64,000 nt of DNA from RGIG2134 sp964461115 (GCA_964461115.1 CAYWSX010000001.1:1-64000); one strand, 5' to 3'. Shown: positions 26,307 through 35,981, counted from the first letter of the stretch. Notes: a model not told the origin generated them from the sequence alone. A program made the numbers and translations.

Positions 26307-27668
26307 CTACTCCTTCGGTTTCAACAGGCTCAACGACTTGTTATCAAGGGATAGAATGGATTCAAAAACTGCTTCCGAATACGTAGGGTGAGGGAAAATA
26401 GCTTTTAAAACATCCGAGTAATTCAAATTGTTTTCCTTTGCTATCAAAAACTGCATCAGCAAAGCTGAAGCCTCAGGTGCCACTATAAATACTGACAAAA
26501 TTTTCTCACAATCGGTAAGGATTTTTACAAATCCGTCGATTTCATCATCAGTATGGGATTTGCCAATCGCAGATATCGGGAACATAGATTTTTTAAAATC
26601 TACTCCTTCTTCTATCAAATGTTTTTCGGACTTTCCAAACCACGCAGCTTCCGGCGTACCGTAGATTACAGACGGGACATCTTTTTGCGTGAATTTTGGA
26701 CTCTTTCCGCAAGTCAAATAATCCGCAAGCTCTATCGCCTGATGTGATGCACTGTGAGCCAGCATTGAGAGCCCGTTTATGTCCCCGATTGCATAAACAT
26801 CAGGGATATTCGTCATGAAATTTCCATCAACTTTCAAAAAATCTTTGACAGTTTCGAAATCTAAGCCATTTTGAGGCAAAATCGGTTTTCGCCCGATTGC
26901 AATCAAAACTATTTCAGGCTCGAGCTCTTTACCGTTCGATAGTTTCAACTTTTTATCCGAAACATTCTCAACAAACGCCCCTTTTTCAATTTTTACGCGA
27001 TTTTTCTTTAAAAGACGCTCAAGACGCGCGGAAACATCCTCATCCGTAATCGGCAAAATTCTATCCAATGCCTCTATCAGAGTGACCTCAACACCAAGCT
27101 CCGAAAAAATCCTGCTCCATTCAATTCCTATCGCACCAGAACCTATTATCGCAATCGAGGACGGCAGTTTTTCAAGGTTTAAAATTCCGTCCGAATTGTA
27201 AATGAATTTATTGTCAGCCGCAAGCTCACTAATTTCAGCAGCAATCGTTCCTGTTGCCAAAACTACGTTTTCGCACGCATACTCATCGTTTTGGGTAATA
27301 ATTTTATTTTTCTCAATCTGAATAACTTCTTCTGAAATAATATTTATATCATAACTTTTTAGAAGCATATTCAGAGATTTTCTTAATTTTTCAACGGTAT
27401 TATTTTTATTTTCAATCAATTTTGCAAAATCAAACTCGGAATCATCCGTTTTTATACCAAATTTTTGCAATTTCTTGGTTTTATTTATTAAGTTTGTATT
27501 GTGAAGTATTGACTTTGTCGGAATACATCCTTTGTTAAGGCATGTGCCGCCGACATTTTCTTTTTCGAATAAAACAACAGAAGCCCCGTCCATAACCGAT
27601 CTCAGCGCTAACGTGTATCCTGCGGGACCTGCCCCGATTATTCCGATTTTATATTTTTGTGTGCCCAT
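26307..27668 (-). CDS. lpdA: Dihydrolipoyl dehydrogenase
   Basis: The 453-aa FAD enzyme reoxidises dihydrolipoyl groups with NAD+. It has the N-terminal FAD motif IGAGPAGYTLA, redox disulfide GGTCLNKGCIPTK, NAD motif IIGSGAIGIEWSRIF, second FAD motif VYAIGDINGLSMLAHSA and the catalytic C-terminal HPTYSEA. It heads the lpdA-lipA operon. The 2-oxoacid dehydrogenase or glycine-cleavage partners it would serve are not in the window. Confidence 0.95.
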   Translation of the reverse strand: MGTQKYKIGIIGAGPAGYTLALRSVMDGASVVLFEKENVGGTCLNKGCIPTKSILHNTNLINKTKKLQKFGIKTDDSEFDFAKLIENKNNTVEKLRKSLNMLLKSYDINIISEEVIQIEKNKIITQNDEYACENVVLATGTIAAEISELAADNKFIYNSDGILNLEKLPSSIAIIGSGAIGIEWSRIFSELGVEVTLIEALDRILPITDEDVSARLERLLKKNRVKIEKGAFVENVSDKKLKLSNGKELEPEIVLIAIGRKPILPQNGLDFETVKDFLKVDGNFMTNIPDVYAIGDINGLSMLAHSASHQAIELADYLTCGKSPKFTQKDVPSVIYGTPEAAWFGKSEKHLIEEGVDFKKSMFPISAIGKSHTDDEIDGFVKILTDCEKILSVFIVAPEASALLMQFLIAKENNLNYSDVLKAIFPHPTYSEAVFESILSLDNKSLSLLKPKE

Positions 27669-27816
27669 AAAAAAATTATAGCAAAATCAACAAAAAAAAC
27701 TTGTTAATTTTAATTAATATGTGGTAATATATCTATAAGAAAATCAATATTTATTAATATTCGGAAACAAAAAGTAAAATTTATTAAAATTATAATACGG
27801 AAGAAGGGAAAGACCG

Positions 27817-28572
27817 ATGACGACAAATACCGACACAGCAAGTGAACAGATTGATGCACGCCAAAAGGTTTTAGTAGCAGATGACGAAGCAAGTATAAGA
27901 AGAATTCTTGAAACACGTCTTAAAATGATTGGTTACGAAGTAATAACAGCAGCAGACGGAGAAGAAGCTATCGCTCAATTTAATAAACACAATCCTGAAT
28001 TGGTCATTCTTGATGTTATGATGCCGAAAGTTGACGGCTATGGAGTAACAAGAGAAATCAGACGCAATTCTGATGTTCCTATTATAATTCTTACTGCATT
28101 AGGTGATGTTTCCGAAAGAATTACAGGTCTTGAACTCGGTGCTGATGACTATGTTATCAAACCTTTCAGCCCTAAGGAACTGGAAGCTCGTGTAAAAGCG
28201 GTGTTAAGAAGAACATCCAGCCGTGAAATCGCTGCTCCTGTAGGCGGCAAGGTTGCTAAAAATGTTATCACAACAGGTCAAATCAAAATCGACACAGCAA
28301 GACGACAAGTATTCAGAAAAAATGAACGTATCAGACTTACAGGAATGGAATTCAGCCTTCTTGAACTTCTTGTTAACAACTCAGGACAAGCATATTCAAG
28401 AAACGAAATCTTGCAGCACGTTTGGGCTTACCCGCCTGATCATAGAATCGATACAAGAGTTGTTGACGTTCACATCTCAAGATTGCGCTCTAAGCTGGAA
28501 CAAGACCCGACTAACCCTGAATTAATCCTTACTGCTCGCGGCATAGGTTATATGTTCCAAAGAATTTCTTAA
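27817..28572 (+). CDS. rpaB: RpaB-like OmpR-family response regulator
   Basis: 251 aa. The receiver domain (residues ~18-135) has the acidic pair DDE, phospho-acceptor D in VILDVMMPKVDGYG, the T in IILTALGD and K in YVIKPFSPKELEARV. The C-terminal winged helix (~150-250) contains LTGMEFSLLELLVNNSG and RVVDVHISRLRSKLE. Overall wording, including the ALRRTSSRE-type linker and the long second domain, is close to cyanobacterial RpaB, which controls photosynthesis genes through HLR1 sites. No partner kinase (NblS-like) is adjacent. GAAGGGAAAG precedes the ATG, and a terminator follows. Confidence 0.88.
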   Translation: MTTNTDTASEQIDARQKVLVADDEASIRRILETRLKMIGYEVITAADGEEAIAQFNKHNPELVILDVMMPKVDGYGVTREIRRNSDVPIIILTALGDVSERITGLELGADDYVIKPFSPKELEARVKAVLRRTSSREIAAPVGGKVAKNVITTGQIKIDTARRQVFRKNERIRLTGMEFSLLELLVNNSGQAYSRNEILQHVWAYPPDHRIDTRVVDVHISRLRSKLEQDPTNPELILTARGIGYMFQRIS

Positions 28573-28591
28573 TAAGAAATCCAGATATTAC

Positions 28592-28625
28592 AAAAAAACT
28601 TCTTTTATATAAAAGAAGTTTTTTT
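28592..28625. terminator. Bidirectional terminator after rpaB
   Basis: A 9-bp stem ACTTCTTTT/AAAAGAAGT with a 4-nt ATAT loop is flanked by A7 and T7 runs. It serves rpaB and the convergent acyltransferase gene. Confidence 0.88.
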
Positions 28626-29280
28626 ATTTACTGTTTACGTATTCTTCGAAGTTTTCTATTGCGTCTTTATCAATGCGGAGCATCTCATCCTCGAGTTTTT
28701 TACGGTAAACCTCAATACACGCATCGTCACAGTCTTGAGGCACATAAATAGGCTCACCATATAACGCAATTGTCTTCATTCCACAAATCGGGAAACGGAA
28801 TCCGTCCCAAGAGTTAAATTTCAAAAAGAATTTTGACGTTGTGTGCCAAGTTACAGGAACAATCGGCACCTGTGAAATTTTTGCAATATTTATTATGCCT
28901 TTTTTGACAACGCGCGCAGGACCTTTAGGGCCATCAACCGTTATCGCAATATTTTCACCTTGTTCGAGTTTTTCAATGAGCTCAAATGCGGCTTCTTTAC
29001 CACGTCTGCCACGAGACCCGCGAATCGTTTTTATTCCCATGCTCTCGGTTGCACTTGCAATAATTTGCCCGTCATTTGATTCACTTATCAAAACGTTCAG
29101 CAAATGAGGCTTTTTAACATTGTACAAAACACACTGATGAGCATGCCAAAGCGCAATTATATATTGGTCTGTTTCAGGGTAGTTAATTGGTTTTATTTTT
29201 ACAACATGAACAAGCGTCTTAAAAAGCATGCTCACAAGTCCTGACAGTATTTTAATTTTTGTGCTTATTTTTTTACCCAT
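28624..29280 (-). CDS. DUF374 lysophospholipid acyltransferase-like protein
   Basis: 218 aa. It has a hydrophobic N-terminal segment (KILSGLVSMLFKTLVHVV) and the DUF374 acyltransferase core: ALWHAHQ (in place of HxxxxD), SNDGQIIA, IRGSRGRRGKEA, ITVDGPKGPARVVKKG and QVPIVPVTWHT. Members resemble late acyltransferases of lipid A or phospholipid synthesis at the inner membrane. The acceptor cannot be assigned here. Monocistronic between terminator and the divergent rpiB promoter. Confidence 0.85.
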   Translation of the reverse strand: MGKKISTKIKILSGLVSMLFKTLVHVVKIKPINYPETDQYIIALWHAHQCVLYNVKKPHLLNVLISESNDGQIIASATESMGIKTIRGSRGRRGKEAAFELIEKLEQGENIAITVDGPKGPARVVKKGIINIAKISQVPIVPVTWHTTSKFFLKFNSWDGFRFPICGMKTIALYGEPIYVPQDCDDACIEVYRKKLEDEMLRIDKDAIENFEEYVNSK

Positions 29281-29308
29281 TCCTATATTATATATGAAAT
29301 ATTTTTAT

Positions 29309-29336
29309 TTGTTAATTCCGTAAAAAATGCTATAAT
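29309..29336 (+). promoter_or_regulatory. Sigma-70 promoter of rpiB
   Basis: TTGTTA and TATAAT separated by 16 nt, ~30 nt before the rpiB ATG. Confidence 0.75.
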
Positions 29337-29366
29337 AGACTTCAGGTCAGAATTTAGGAGGTAATA

Positions 29367-29804
29367 ATGGAAAAGTTAAAAATTGCTGTCGGCTGCGACC
29401 ATGCAGGGTACGTATTGAAGGGCAAAGTCATCGAGTACTTGAAAGCACGCGGAATTGAGTTTAAAGACCACGGAATCTATACCTTTGAAGCAAGCGACTA
29501 CCCTGTTGCAGCAAAAGCTGTAGCAGAGGACGTAGCAAAACAAAAAGCTGACCGAGGTATATTGATTTGCGGAACGGGGCTTGGCATGGCGATTGCAGCA
29601 AATAAAACAAAAGGCTGCCGCGCAGTAACTATTTGTGACACCTACTCGGCAAGAGTCTCAAGAGCACACAACAACGCAAACGTGCTTTGCCTTGGGGAGC
29701 GCGTAATCGGTGAGCATTTGGCACTGGATATTGTCGACATGTGGCTCAAAACAGGATTTGAGGGAGGACGACATAAGAGACGTCTTGATATGATTGAATC
29801 CTAA
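29367..29804 (+). CDS. rpiB: Ribose-5-phosphate isomerase B
   Basis: The 145-aa enzyme interconverts ribose-5-phosphate and ribulose-5-phosphate in the pentose phosphate pathway. Family motifs are VGCDHAGY, DHGIYTFEASDYP, GILICGTGLGMAIAANK (with the catalytic Cys) and ARVSRAHNNANVLCLGERVIG. AGGAGG precedes the ATG. It is flanked by its own promoter and terminator. Confidence 0.97.
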   Translation: MEKLKIAVGCDHAGYVLKGKVIEYLKARGIEFKDHGIYTFEASDYPVAAKAVAEDVAKQKADRGILICGTGLGMAIAANKTKGCRAVTICDTYSARVSRAHNNANVLCLGERVIGEHLALDIVDMWLKTGFEGGRHKRRLDMIES

Positions 29805-29831
29805 ATAGTATTAAATGTTACAAAACAAGAG

Positions 29832-29855
29832 AGACGCCTAAATGGCGTCTTTTTC
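29832..29855 (+). terminator. Terminator of rpiB
   Basis: Stem AGACGCC/GGCGTCT with a 5-nt loop, followed by TTTTTC. Confidence 0.88.
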
Positions 29856-30029
29856 TATGTTCATGGCAAATTATGATTTACCGTAACATATTTAATTGTA
29901 ACAAAATATTAAAATCCGGCTAAAATTACGCAATAAAAAATATTTAGAGATATTTATAAAGTAGAATTAATATACAGTGTGTGATATACAAAATATAATC
30001 TAAAATTACATCTAGATAAGGGGAACAAA
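29856..30029. other. Upstream region of the Pro/Gln-rich protein
   Basis: AT-rich intergenic DNA. Two TGTTAC-like half-sites read on the reverse strand (29885-29907) are spaced 15 bases apart, not the 10 of HLR1, so I do not call a site. A TATAAT box lies ~35 nt before the gene, without a good -35 element. Confidence 0.35.
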
Positions 30030-31073
30030 ATGATCCAGCCAGTAAACAACGTAATGCCGCAAGCATGCCAGCCAATGCCTTATGCTATGCAGCCAATGCA
30101 GCCGGCACAAAACAATGCGGTAAAAATTGACATCATCAATCCGCAGGCAGGTACGGCGCAACCACAGGCAAATTCGTGCTACAATCCGTACATGATGCCT
30201 CAATCAAGCATTTATGATCCAAATGCTTGTACAGTACCACCTCAAATGTATATTCCTCAACCGCCTATGGCTATGCCTCAACCAATCGTTATGCCTCAGC
30301 CGGTTGTAACAAATCAACCACAAATTATAAATGCTCCGCAAGCTGAAATGCCGCACCCCCCTGTTGCTCAGCCTGCACCTCAAGAAGTTGTAGCTCAGCA
30401 GCAACCTGAAGCAGCTCCTGCTGCACCGGCACCGGCTGCACCTCAAGTTGAAGCACCGGCTGCTACTCCTGTAAATATTGATTTAAATCAAATTGTATCA
30501 AAATTAAATTCAGCAAACCTTGAAGATCAATTAGGTGCAATTGAAAATATCGCAGAAACTGCTCAAAGCAACCCTCAAGGAGCGACTCAGTTGTTAGATA
30601 CTCAAATTATGGACGCTCTCGGCAGTATCATCAAAAAAGATACAACTCAAATGTCAGCTCCTACACCTGAACAACTTCAATTAAGACAAAAACTTATTGC
30701 GGGAGAAAAACTGACACCTGAACAACAAACTCAAGCTAACAAAATTTCCGATATGGAAATCGCTGAAAGAAATAAACAATACGCACTCTACACAGTTGCA
30801 ATCCTTCAAAAATTACTCGCAACAGAAGTAGAAAAAGCACAGGGCACAAAAGTAGAAATGAAAGATTTGCCGATGATTAACGATGTCGTTCAAATCGCAA
30901 AAGCTGACCAAAACCCAATGCTCAGAGCATCAGCGTTAGCAGCTCTTTCCTATATCGCAACCCCTGAAAACAAAGCTCTTTTGACAACAATGTTTGAACA
31001 ATCCAAAAAAGATACAGACCCGAACGTTCAAGCAGTAGCTGCGGAAGCTTTAAACAAACTTTCTCAAGTCTAG
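30030..31073 (+). CDS. Pro/Gln/Met-rich protein with C-terminal HEAT-like domain
   Basis: 347 aa in two parts. Residues 1-~150 are low complexity, rich in Pro, Gln, Met and Ala, with repeats such as MPQP, QPMP and APAAP. Residues ~150-347 are helical (IDLNQIVSKLNSANLEDQLGA), ending in HEAT-like helices (NPMLRASALAALSYIATPENK, DPNVQAVAAEALNKL). No signal peptide or membrane segment. AAGGGG precedes the ATG, and it is monocistronic with a terminator. The disordered front plus helical repeats suggest a scaffold; function unknown. Confidence 0.7.
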   Translation: MIQPVNNVMPQACQPMPYAMQPMQPAQNNAVKIDIINPQAGTAQPQANSCYNPYMMPQSSIYDPNACTVPPQMYIPQPPMAMPQPIVMPQPVVTNQPQIINAPQAEMPHPPVAQPAPQEVVAQQQPEAAPAAPAPAAPQVEAPAATPVNIDLNQIVSKLNSANLEDQLGAIENIAETAQSNPQGATQLLDTQIMDALGSIIKKDTTQMSAPTPEQLQLRQKLIAGEKLTPEQQTQANKISDMEIAERNKQYALYTVAILQKLLATEVEKAQGTKVEMKDLPMINDVVQIAKADQNPMLRASALAALSYIATPENKALLTTMFEQSKKDTDPNVQAVAAEALNKLSQV

Positions 31074-31096
31074 ATGTAAATAACTCGAGAATAGAA

Positions 31097-31125
31097 AATC
31101 CTCTTAGCAATAAGAGGATTTTTTA
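31097..31125 (+). terminator. Terminator after the Pro/Gln-rich gene
   Basis: A 10-bp stem AATCCTCTTA/TAAGAGGATT with a 4-nt loop, followed by TTTTT. Confidence 0.9.
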
Positions 31126-31149
31126 TTGCCTAAGTAAGTTATGGGGTTG

Positions 31150-33009
31150 TTAAGGGCATGAAACACCGTTCAAGCCGCAGCAGTCAAGTCCGTTTAATCG
31201 ATGGGGCTTGCATTGCCATTTAAAAACAGGGTTAACAGAATTTTTAGGCATCACCCAAATTTCTTGCCCCAAAAAAGTCTGCAAAACTTCATCCAAACTT
31301 GCAGGCTGTGTGGTATAAGCACTCTCTTTGGCGAGTATTGTTTCTCCGTTCACTGTTCCGTCAGCATAGTAATTTTTAATACTGGACAGCCCTTCCGAAT
31401 ATTCTCCATAACCGCCAACAATAATTCCGGAATATCGAGCTGTTAAATTACCTATAGAATAAACATTTTGTATAAAATTTACATTTAATAACTTCCCGAC
31501 AATACCTCCTGCCATACATTCCATACCAGAACACAAAGGGTCAACAACACTGGAAACATCTGTGGTGCTATATGCATTATTAATATGCGTGCTGTCGGAC
31601 ATGAATCCCACAAGACCACCTACGGCTGTGTTACCGGTCACAGCTCCGGTTACGTAAACATTTCTTATTCCTACTTTTTGAAATATCAACACATTTCCGG
31701 CAAGTCCGCCCGTATAAGTACCTGTTGACGTTATGTTAACACCCTCGACTCCAATATTTTCTATAACCTTATCGTAACCGGAAATACCGCCAAATAGACC
31801 TGCGTATATCGAGGAAGTATTTATATATAGGTTGCTTATAATGTGTCCGTTCCCGTAAAAAGAACCCTGAAACAAATTGCTATTGTTTAAGCCTATAGGA
31901 ATCCAGCTCTTGCTTGCATCAAATCCTGCGCCCTCCGGATTTAAAGTAATATCTGACATAAGGCAATAATCTCTGTTTCGTGAATAATAGTCTTTATTAA
32001 TATTCGCTAAATCGTTTTGATTATAAATAGGAATACAGCATTGTTTTTCTTGAGTAAGAGGAAGCTCGCCGCCTTCATTCAACCAAAGTCCGCCTGAACG
32101 AATTTCATCATTTTTTGCACATGGTGCGGGACATTTTTTAGTAAGATAGTTTAACGTTCCGGTTTTACAGCTTATTTCAAAACAATCCAAATGCTCTTCA
32201 CCCAAAGGATACTGCTTAACCATCTCATTTGGATCATAAGAAATTGTATTCATGAAATTCATGTCAACAGGACAACCAAATGCAGCTTTACAGTCTTTAT
32301 CAACAGAGTCATAGCTGGTGCCTTCGGGGCAACCCGCCAGTTCATCCAAAAGTTTAGATTTAACCAGCCCTTTTGATGTAACAACAATAAGAAAACGGTC
32401 AACTGCTTCCGTCTTAGAAATCAAAAGATTATTAGGTTTTTTATTACCATTTACATCAACCAGTAAAAAACCGCACCCTTTTACATACTCTATATCTCCG
32501 TTTTTAGCCTTATTTACAGGGATATCCATTTGACAAGATGAATCAAGATATGAATTAAGAACGGTTACGCCTCCGGGCATTGTAAACGAAGTAATGTCCT
32601 GAGGAATTAATGAAGGAAAAATATCCTTAAGCTGCTTTGAAACCTTAGGAAATTCATTTATACATTCATTTACTTCACTTGTGCAGTCTTTAGGAATATT
32701 AGAAACCGACATTAAAGCTTTTTTCAAACATACAGATTTGTTTGTTTCCTCTGCACCATTAGTTTTTTTACAAGCCAAATTTGACAATGAAAGTTGATCA
32801 GCAGACCAATTTTCGAATTTTTGTCCGGAAAACATAGCCATTTGAGCAATATTATCAAGTTTGGCAAAAGTAATATCAAATCTGGCAATCAAATCACGCT
32901 GATTGATATTTTTCAGATTCATAACACCAATGCAAACAGTGACTATCACTGCAATAATCAACAGCGTAATAAGAGTTTCTGCGAGCGTATATGCTTTTTT
33001 TGACTTCAT
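31150..33009 (-). CDS. Prepilin-like protein with GLUG-type beta-helix
   Basis: 619 aa. The N-terminus MKSKKAYTLAETLITLLIIA is a class III/type IV prepilin leader: a short basic leader, cleavage before YTLAE, the conserved Glu at +5 and a hydrophobic helix. A cysteine-rich middle (~65-320, more than ten Cys) follows. Residues ~375-560 are GLUG-like repeats (GNGHIISNLYI, YAGLFGGISG, YTGGLAGNV, AVGGLVGFM, AGGIVGKLL) expected to form a beta-helix. The product should be assembled by a type II/IV pilus machine and shown at the surface, perhaps as a tip adhesin. ATG was chosen over a TTG two codons upstream. Confidence 0.8.
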   Translation of the reverse strand: MKSKKAYTLAETLITLLIIAVIVTVCIGVMNLKNINQRDLIARFDITFAKLDNIAQMAMFSGQKFENWSADQLSLSNLACKKTNGAEETNKSVCLKKALMSVSNIPKDCTSEVNECINEFPKVSKQLKDIFPSLIPQDITSFTMPGGVTVLNSYLDSSCQMDIPVNKAKNGDIEYVKGCGFLLVDVNGNKKPNNLLISKTEAVDRFLIVVTSKGLVKSKLLDELAGCPEGTSYDSVDKDCKAAFGCPVDMNFMNTISYDPNEMVKQYPLGEEHLDCFEISCKTGTLNYLTKKCPAPCAKNDEIRSGGLWLNEGGELPLTQEKQCCIPIYNQNDLANINKDYYSRNRDYCLMSDITLNPEGAGFDASKSWIPIGLNNSNLFQGSFYGNGHIISNLYINTSSIYAGLFGGISGYDKVIENIGVEGVNITSTGTYTGGLAGNVLIFQKVGIRNVYVTGAVTGNTAVGGLVGFMSDSTHINNAYSTTDVSSVVDPLCSGMECMAGGIVGKLLNVNFIQNVYSIGNLTARYSGIIVGGYGEYSEGLSSIKNYYADGTVNGETILAKESAYTTQPASLDEVLQTFLGQEIWVMPKNSVNPVFKWQCKPHRLNGLDCCGLNGVSCP

Positions 33010-33106
33010 AAACAAATTCTAGCATTTATCTTATAAAAGGTGAAGTTTTAGTTACAGTTCCTTAATGTTATGGACAAGAGCCTTTAAATTCGCTTACAAT
33101 GTGAAT

Positions 33107-33472
33107 ATGAGTGATATTAATGAAAAAGTAATCAATATATTTAAAACACAAAATAATAAACAAAAAAACACGGATGCACAAGAAACAGAAGCAAAAAAAC
33201 AACCTGAAATTAAGTATTTTGCGGGCGTCAGTTACGTAAGGCTTGATGAGGATGTAAACGGACACCCTTTCAACAAAGAAAAACTTATTGAAAGATCTGA
33301 AAAATTTTCTTACATTGTAAGAGTGGTGAAGCCTAAAAACGGAAAATATGCTCTATATAATTACAGCGTACCATACGACAAAATCATTGATTTCATCTCT
33401 ATGTTCTCGACAAATGAATTGAGCGGAACAATTATTGAAATAGACAAGTACAAACCGAATGAGTTAGCCTAA
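33107..33472 (+). CDS. Hypothetical protein upstream of the radical SAM gene
   Basis: About 121 aa beginning MSDINEKVINIFKTQNN. The front is Lys/Gln/Asn-rich and probably disordered; residues ~45-121 look folded (YFAGVSYVRLDEDVNGHPF, YIVRVVKPKNGKYALYNYS). The ATG was chosen at the first Met followed by a folded-protein-like sequence; an earlier in-frame Met 14 codons upstream is possible. It ends 1 nt before the radical SAM gene, indicating co-transcription with the RNase G operon. No family recognised. Confidence 0.6.
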   Translation: MSDINEKVINIFKTQNNKQKNTDAQETEAKKQPEIKYFAGVSYVRLDEDVNGHPFNKEKLIERSEKFSYIVRVVKPKNGKYALYNYSVPYDKIIDFISMFSTNELSGTIIEIDKYKPNELA

Positions 33473-33473
33473 A

Positions 33474-35969
33474 ATGCACAGAAAAGACAAAAAAACAGAA
33501 GAAATCCTATACAAAGTAAACAAGCCGTCACATTACAGCGGCGGAGAAATAAAAAGTTATAACAAAGAGTTTGAAAAAGCAGACGTAAAAATAGTTTTGG
33601 CTTTTCCCGACAAATATGATGTCGGCGTTTCAAATCTTGGACACAGAGTTTTGTATGAACACATAAATTCCTACAAAAACTTTTATGCGGATAGAGTTTA
33701 CGCGCCAGATACCGATTTGAGAGATTTACTTGATGCCGAAAACAAAAAACTCTGGACAGCGGAAGCACGCAAGCCGCTAAAAAGTTTTGACTTGATAGGT
33801 TTTTCGCTGCAATATGAGCTTGCCTATCCGACCGTGCTCAAAATGCTCGAGCAATCTGATATTGCCATTTACAGCAAAGACCGTACGGAAGAAGACCCTA
33901 TAATTCTCGCAGGGGGGCCTTGTGCCTACAATCCGCTGCCTTTATATGACTTTATAGACGGGTTCTTAATCGGCGACGGCGAAGAATTGATGGTCGAAAT
34001 CCTTGAACTGACGGCAAACGCAAAAAAATCAGGACTAAAGCGAGCTGAACTGATAAAGGAGATGGCAAAACTAAAAGGTGTATACGCTCCAACGATTTCA
34101 GAAAAAGTAACCAAACGTGTTTGCAATCTTGAAAAAAACACAGCGCCGACAAGCTTCCCGATACCATACTCGCAGCCGATTCATGATAGAGTTGTTACCG
34201 AAATCCGCCGCGGCTGTGGAAGGATGTGTCGTTTTTGCCAACCCGGACACGTAAATCTGCCAATCCGCGAACGTTCGGCAAAAGACATTATGGAACTGAC
34301 ACAAAAAGGGATTGAAAACACAGGATACGACGAGTATTCCCTACTTTCACTCTCCTCAAACGATTATTCTAATATAATCCCGGTCGTTAAAGAATTAAAT
34401 TGCAAATTTGCGCAAAATCGCGCTTCCGTGTCTCTTCCAAGCCAAAGAATAGACAGTTTCAACATGGAACTCACCGACCTGGTTCAAAGTGTGCGAAAGT
34501 CAACGATTACGTTGGCACCAGAAGCAGGCAGCCAGAGGCTTAGGGACGTAATAAACAAAAATATCAGCGAAGAGCAGATAGTTAATGCCATCTTGGAGCT
34601 ATACAAAAAAGGCTACACCAAAGTCAAGCTGTACTTCATCTTAGGACTTCCAAGTGAAACCTATGAAGATATTGATGAGCTTATGAAACTGCTTTCTACC
34701 GTAAGCTACCGTGCACACATCCTGAAACGCGAACTGGGACTAAAATGCCCGCTTTCAATCACAGGCTCTATGTCAATATTTATTCCAAAACCGTTCACAC
34801 CTCTTCAATGGTGCGGGCAGAGTGATTTCGAAACTATTGCTGAGAAAATCCGTTACGTAAAAGAAGAGTCGAGAAAAATTAAGGGCGTAAAAATAAATAT
34901 ACACGACAAAGGCGTCTCTCAAATAGAAGCAGCGCTAACACGTTCAGATAAAGGCGTTTGCAAATATATCTACGAACTTTACAAAAACGGATCCTACCTT
35001 GACACCTGGGATGAGAATTTCCGCTACTCGTTGTGGACAGAAACTGCTGAAAAATGCGACATAAACCTAAACGAAACAGCGACAAAGAATTTTGACTTGG
35101 ACGAAGAACTTCCGTGGGATTTTATCGACATCGGCGTGGACAAGAATTGGCTCAAAACCCAATATAAATTGGCATTGGAGTCTAAAAACTGTCCGACTTG
35201 CGAAAATAAGTGTGTAAACTGCGGAGTTTGCCCTAATTTAGGCGTGAAAAAGGTTATAGATAAACCATACGAACCTGATTTGACACCGATAAGAACCCCC
35301 GGCAAAGAAATCAAAAGCACCCGCTATCGTCTGACTATAACAAAAAAAGAAGCACTGAAATTCATATCACATCTGGATTTTCAGTCAACAATCATAAAAA
35401 TCATTAAACGCACGGGGTTAAATGTTGCTTATAGTGAAGGGTTCAACCCGTCGCCGAAGGTTTCTGCGGGCTCTGCGCTGCCTCTTTTCACACAAAGCGA
35501 AGCTGAGATTATAGATTTTGAACTCTTGCATGATTATGAAACAGAAGAGGTAAGAACTAAGCTGGAAAAAGAATTCGGGGATTTAATTAAAATAAAATCC
35601 ATAACCAAATCTTACCAAAAATTTGCCCCGCCCGACGTTCTCTGCCAGTGGGCACTTTATGAAGTAAATGATATCGAAACTCTTTCCAAAAAGGAAGATT
35701 TGTTGTATATTATGGATAAGATTAATTCTTCTGATAATTTATTTATCACAAAGAAGAATAAAAAAGGTATAGAAAAACAAATTGATATTAAAACATCGAT
35801 AAAGTCCGTAAAACTCGAAAATGACGTTTTGCAAATGACTTTGAAAACGGGACAAGGAAGCGATACGCCTTCCGTCCGTGCTGACGTAGTGCTTGGCACC
35901 GTTATGCCGGGTAAAGTTTTCGATATAACGCGGAAAAAGTTTTTCGATAAAGATTTTAAAGAAATTTAG
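33474..35969 (+). CDS. B12-binding radical SAM protein fused to DUF2344
   Basis: 831 aa. Residues ~1-200 resemble a B12-binding-like Rossmann domain (DKYDVGVSNLGHRVLYEHIN, FDLIGFSLQYELAYPT). Residues ~230-560 are the radical SAM barrel with RRGCGRMCRFCQPG (CxxxCxxC). A Cys-rich segment (CPTCENKCVNCGVCPNLG) precedes the C-terminal DUF2344 domain (RLTITKKEALKFISHLDFQ, YSEGFNPSPKVSAGSALPL). This matches the TIGR03960/TIGR03936 fusion commonly found next to RNase E/G. The substrate is unknown; the neighbour suggests RNA or ribosome modification. It precedes the RNase gene by 12 nt. Confidence 0.9.
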   Translation: MHRKDKKTEEILYKVNKPSHYSGGEIKSYNKEFEKADVKIVLAFPDKYDVGVSNLGHRVLYEHINSYKNFYADRVYAPDTDLRDLLDAENKKLWTAEARKPLKSFDLIGFSLQYELAYPTVLKMLEQSDIAIYSKDRTEEDPIILAGGPCAYNPLPLYDFIDGFLIGDGEELMVEILELTANAKKSGLKRAELIKEMAKLKGVYAPTISEKVTKRVCNLEKNTAPTSFPIPYSQPIHDRVVTEIRRGCGRMCRFCQPGHVNLPIRERSAKDIMELTQKGIENTGYDEYSLLSLSSNDYSNIIPVVKELNCKFAQNRASVSLPSQRIDSFNMELTDLVQSVRKSTITLAPEAGSQRLRDVINKNISEEQIVNAILELYKKGYTKVKLYFILGLPSETYEDIDELMKLLSTVSYRAHILKRELGLKCPLSITGSMSIFIPKPFTPLQWCGQSDFETIAEKIRYVKEESRKIKGVKINIHDKGVSQIEAALTRSDKGVCKYIYELYKNGSYLDTWDENFRYSLWTETAEKCDINLNETATKNFDLDEELPWDFIDIGVDKNWLKTQYKLALESKNCPTCENKCVNCGVCPNLGVKKVIDKPYEPDLTPIRTPGKEIKSTRYRLTITKKEALKFISHLDFQSTIIKIIKRTGLNVAYSEGFNPSPKVSAGSALPLFTQSEAEIIDFELLHDYETEEVRTKLEKEFGDLIKIKSITKSYQKFAPPDVLCQWALYEVNDIETLSKKEDLLYIMDKINSSDNLFITKKNKKGIEKQIDIKTSIKSVKLENDVLQMTLKTGQGSDTPSVRADVVLGTVMPGKVFDITRKKFFDKDFKEI

Positions 35970-35981
35970 AAAGGTTTAACA

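Noticed and set aside
29885..29907. HLR1 site upstream of the Pro/Gln-rich gene
   Set aside because: Two TGTTAC half-sites are present but 15 bases apart, not 10.
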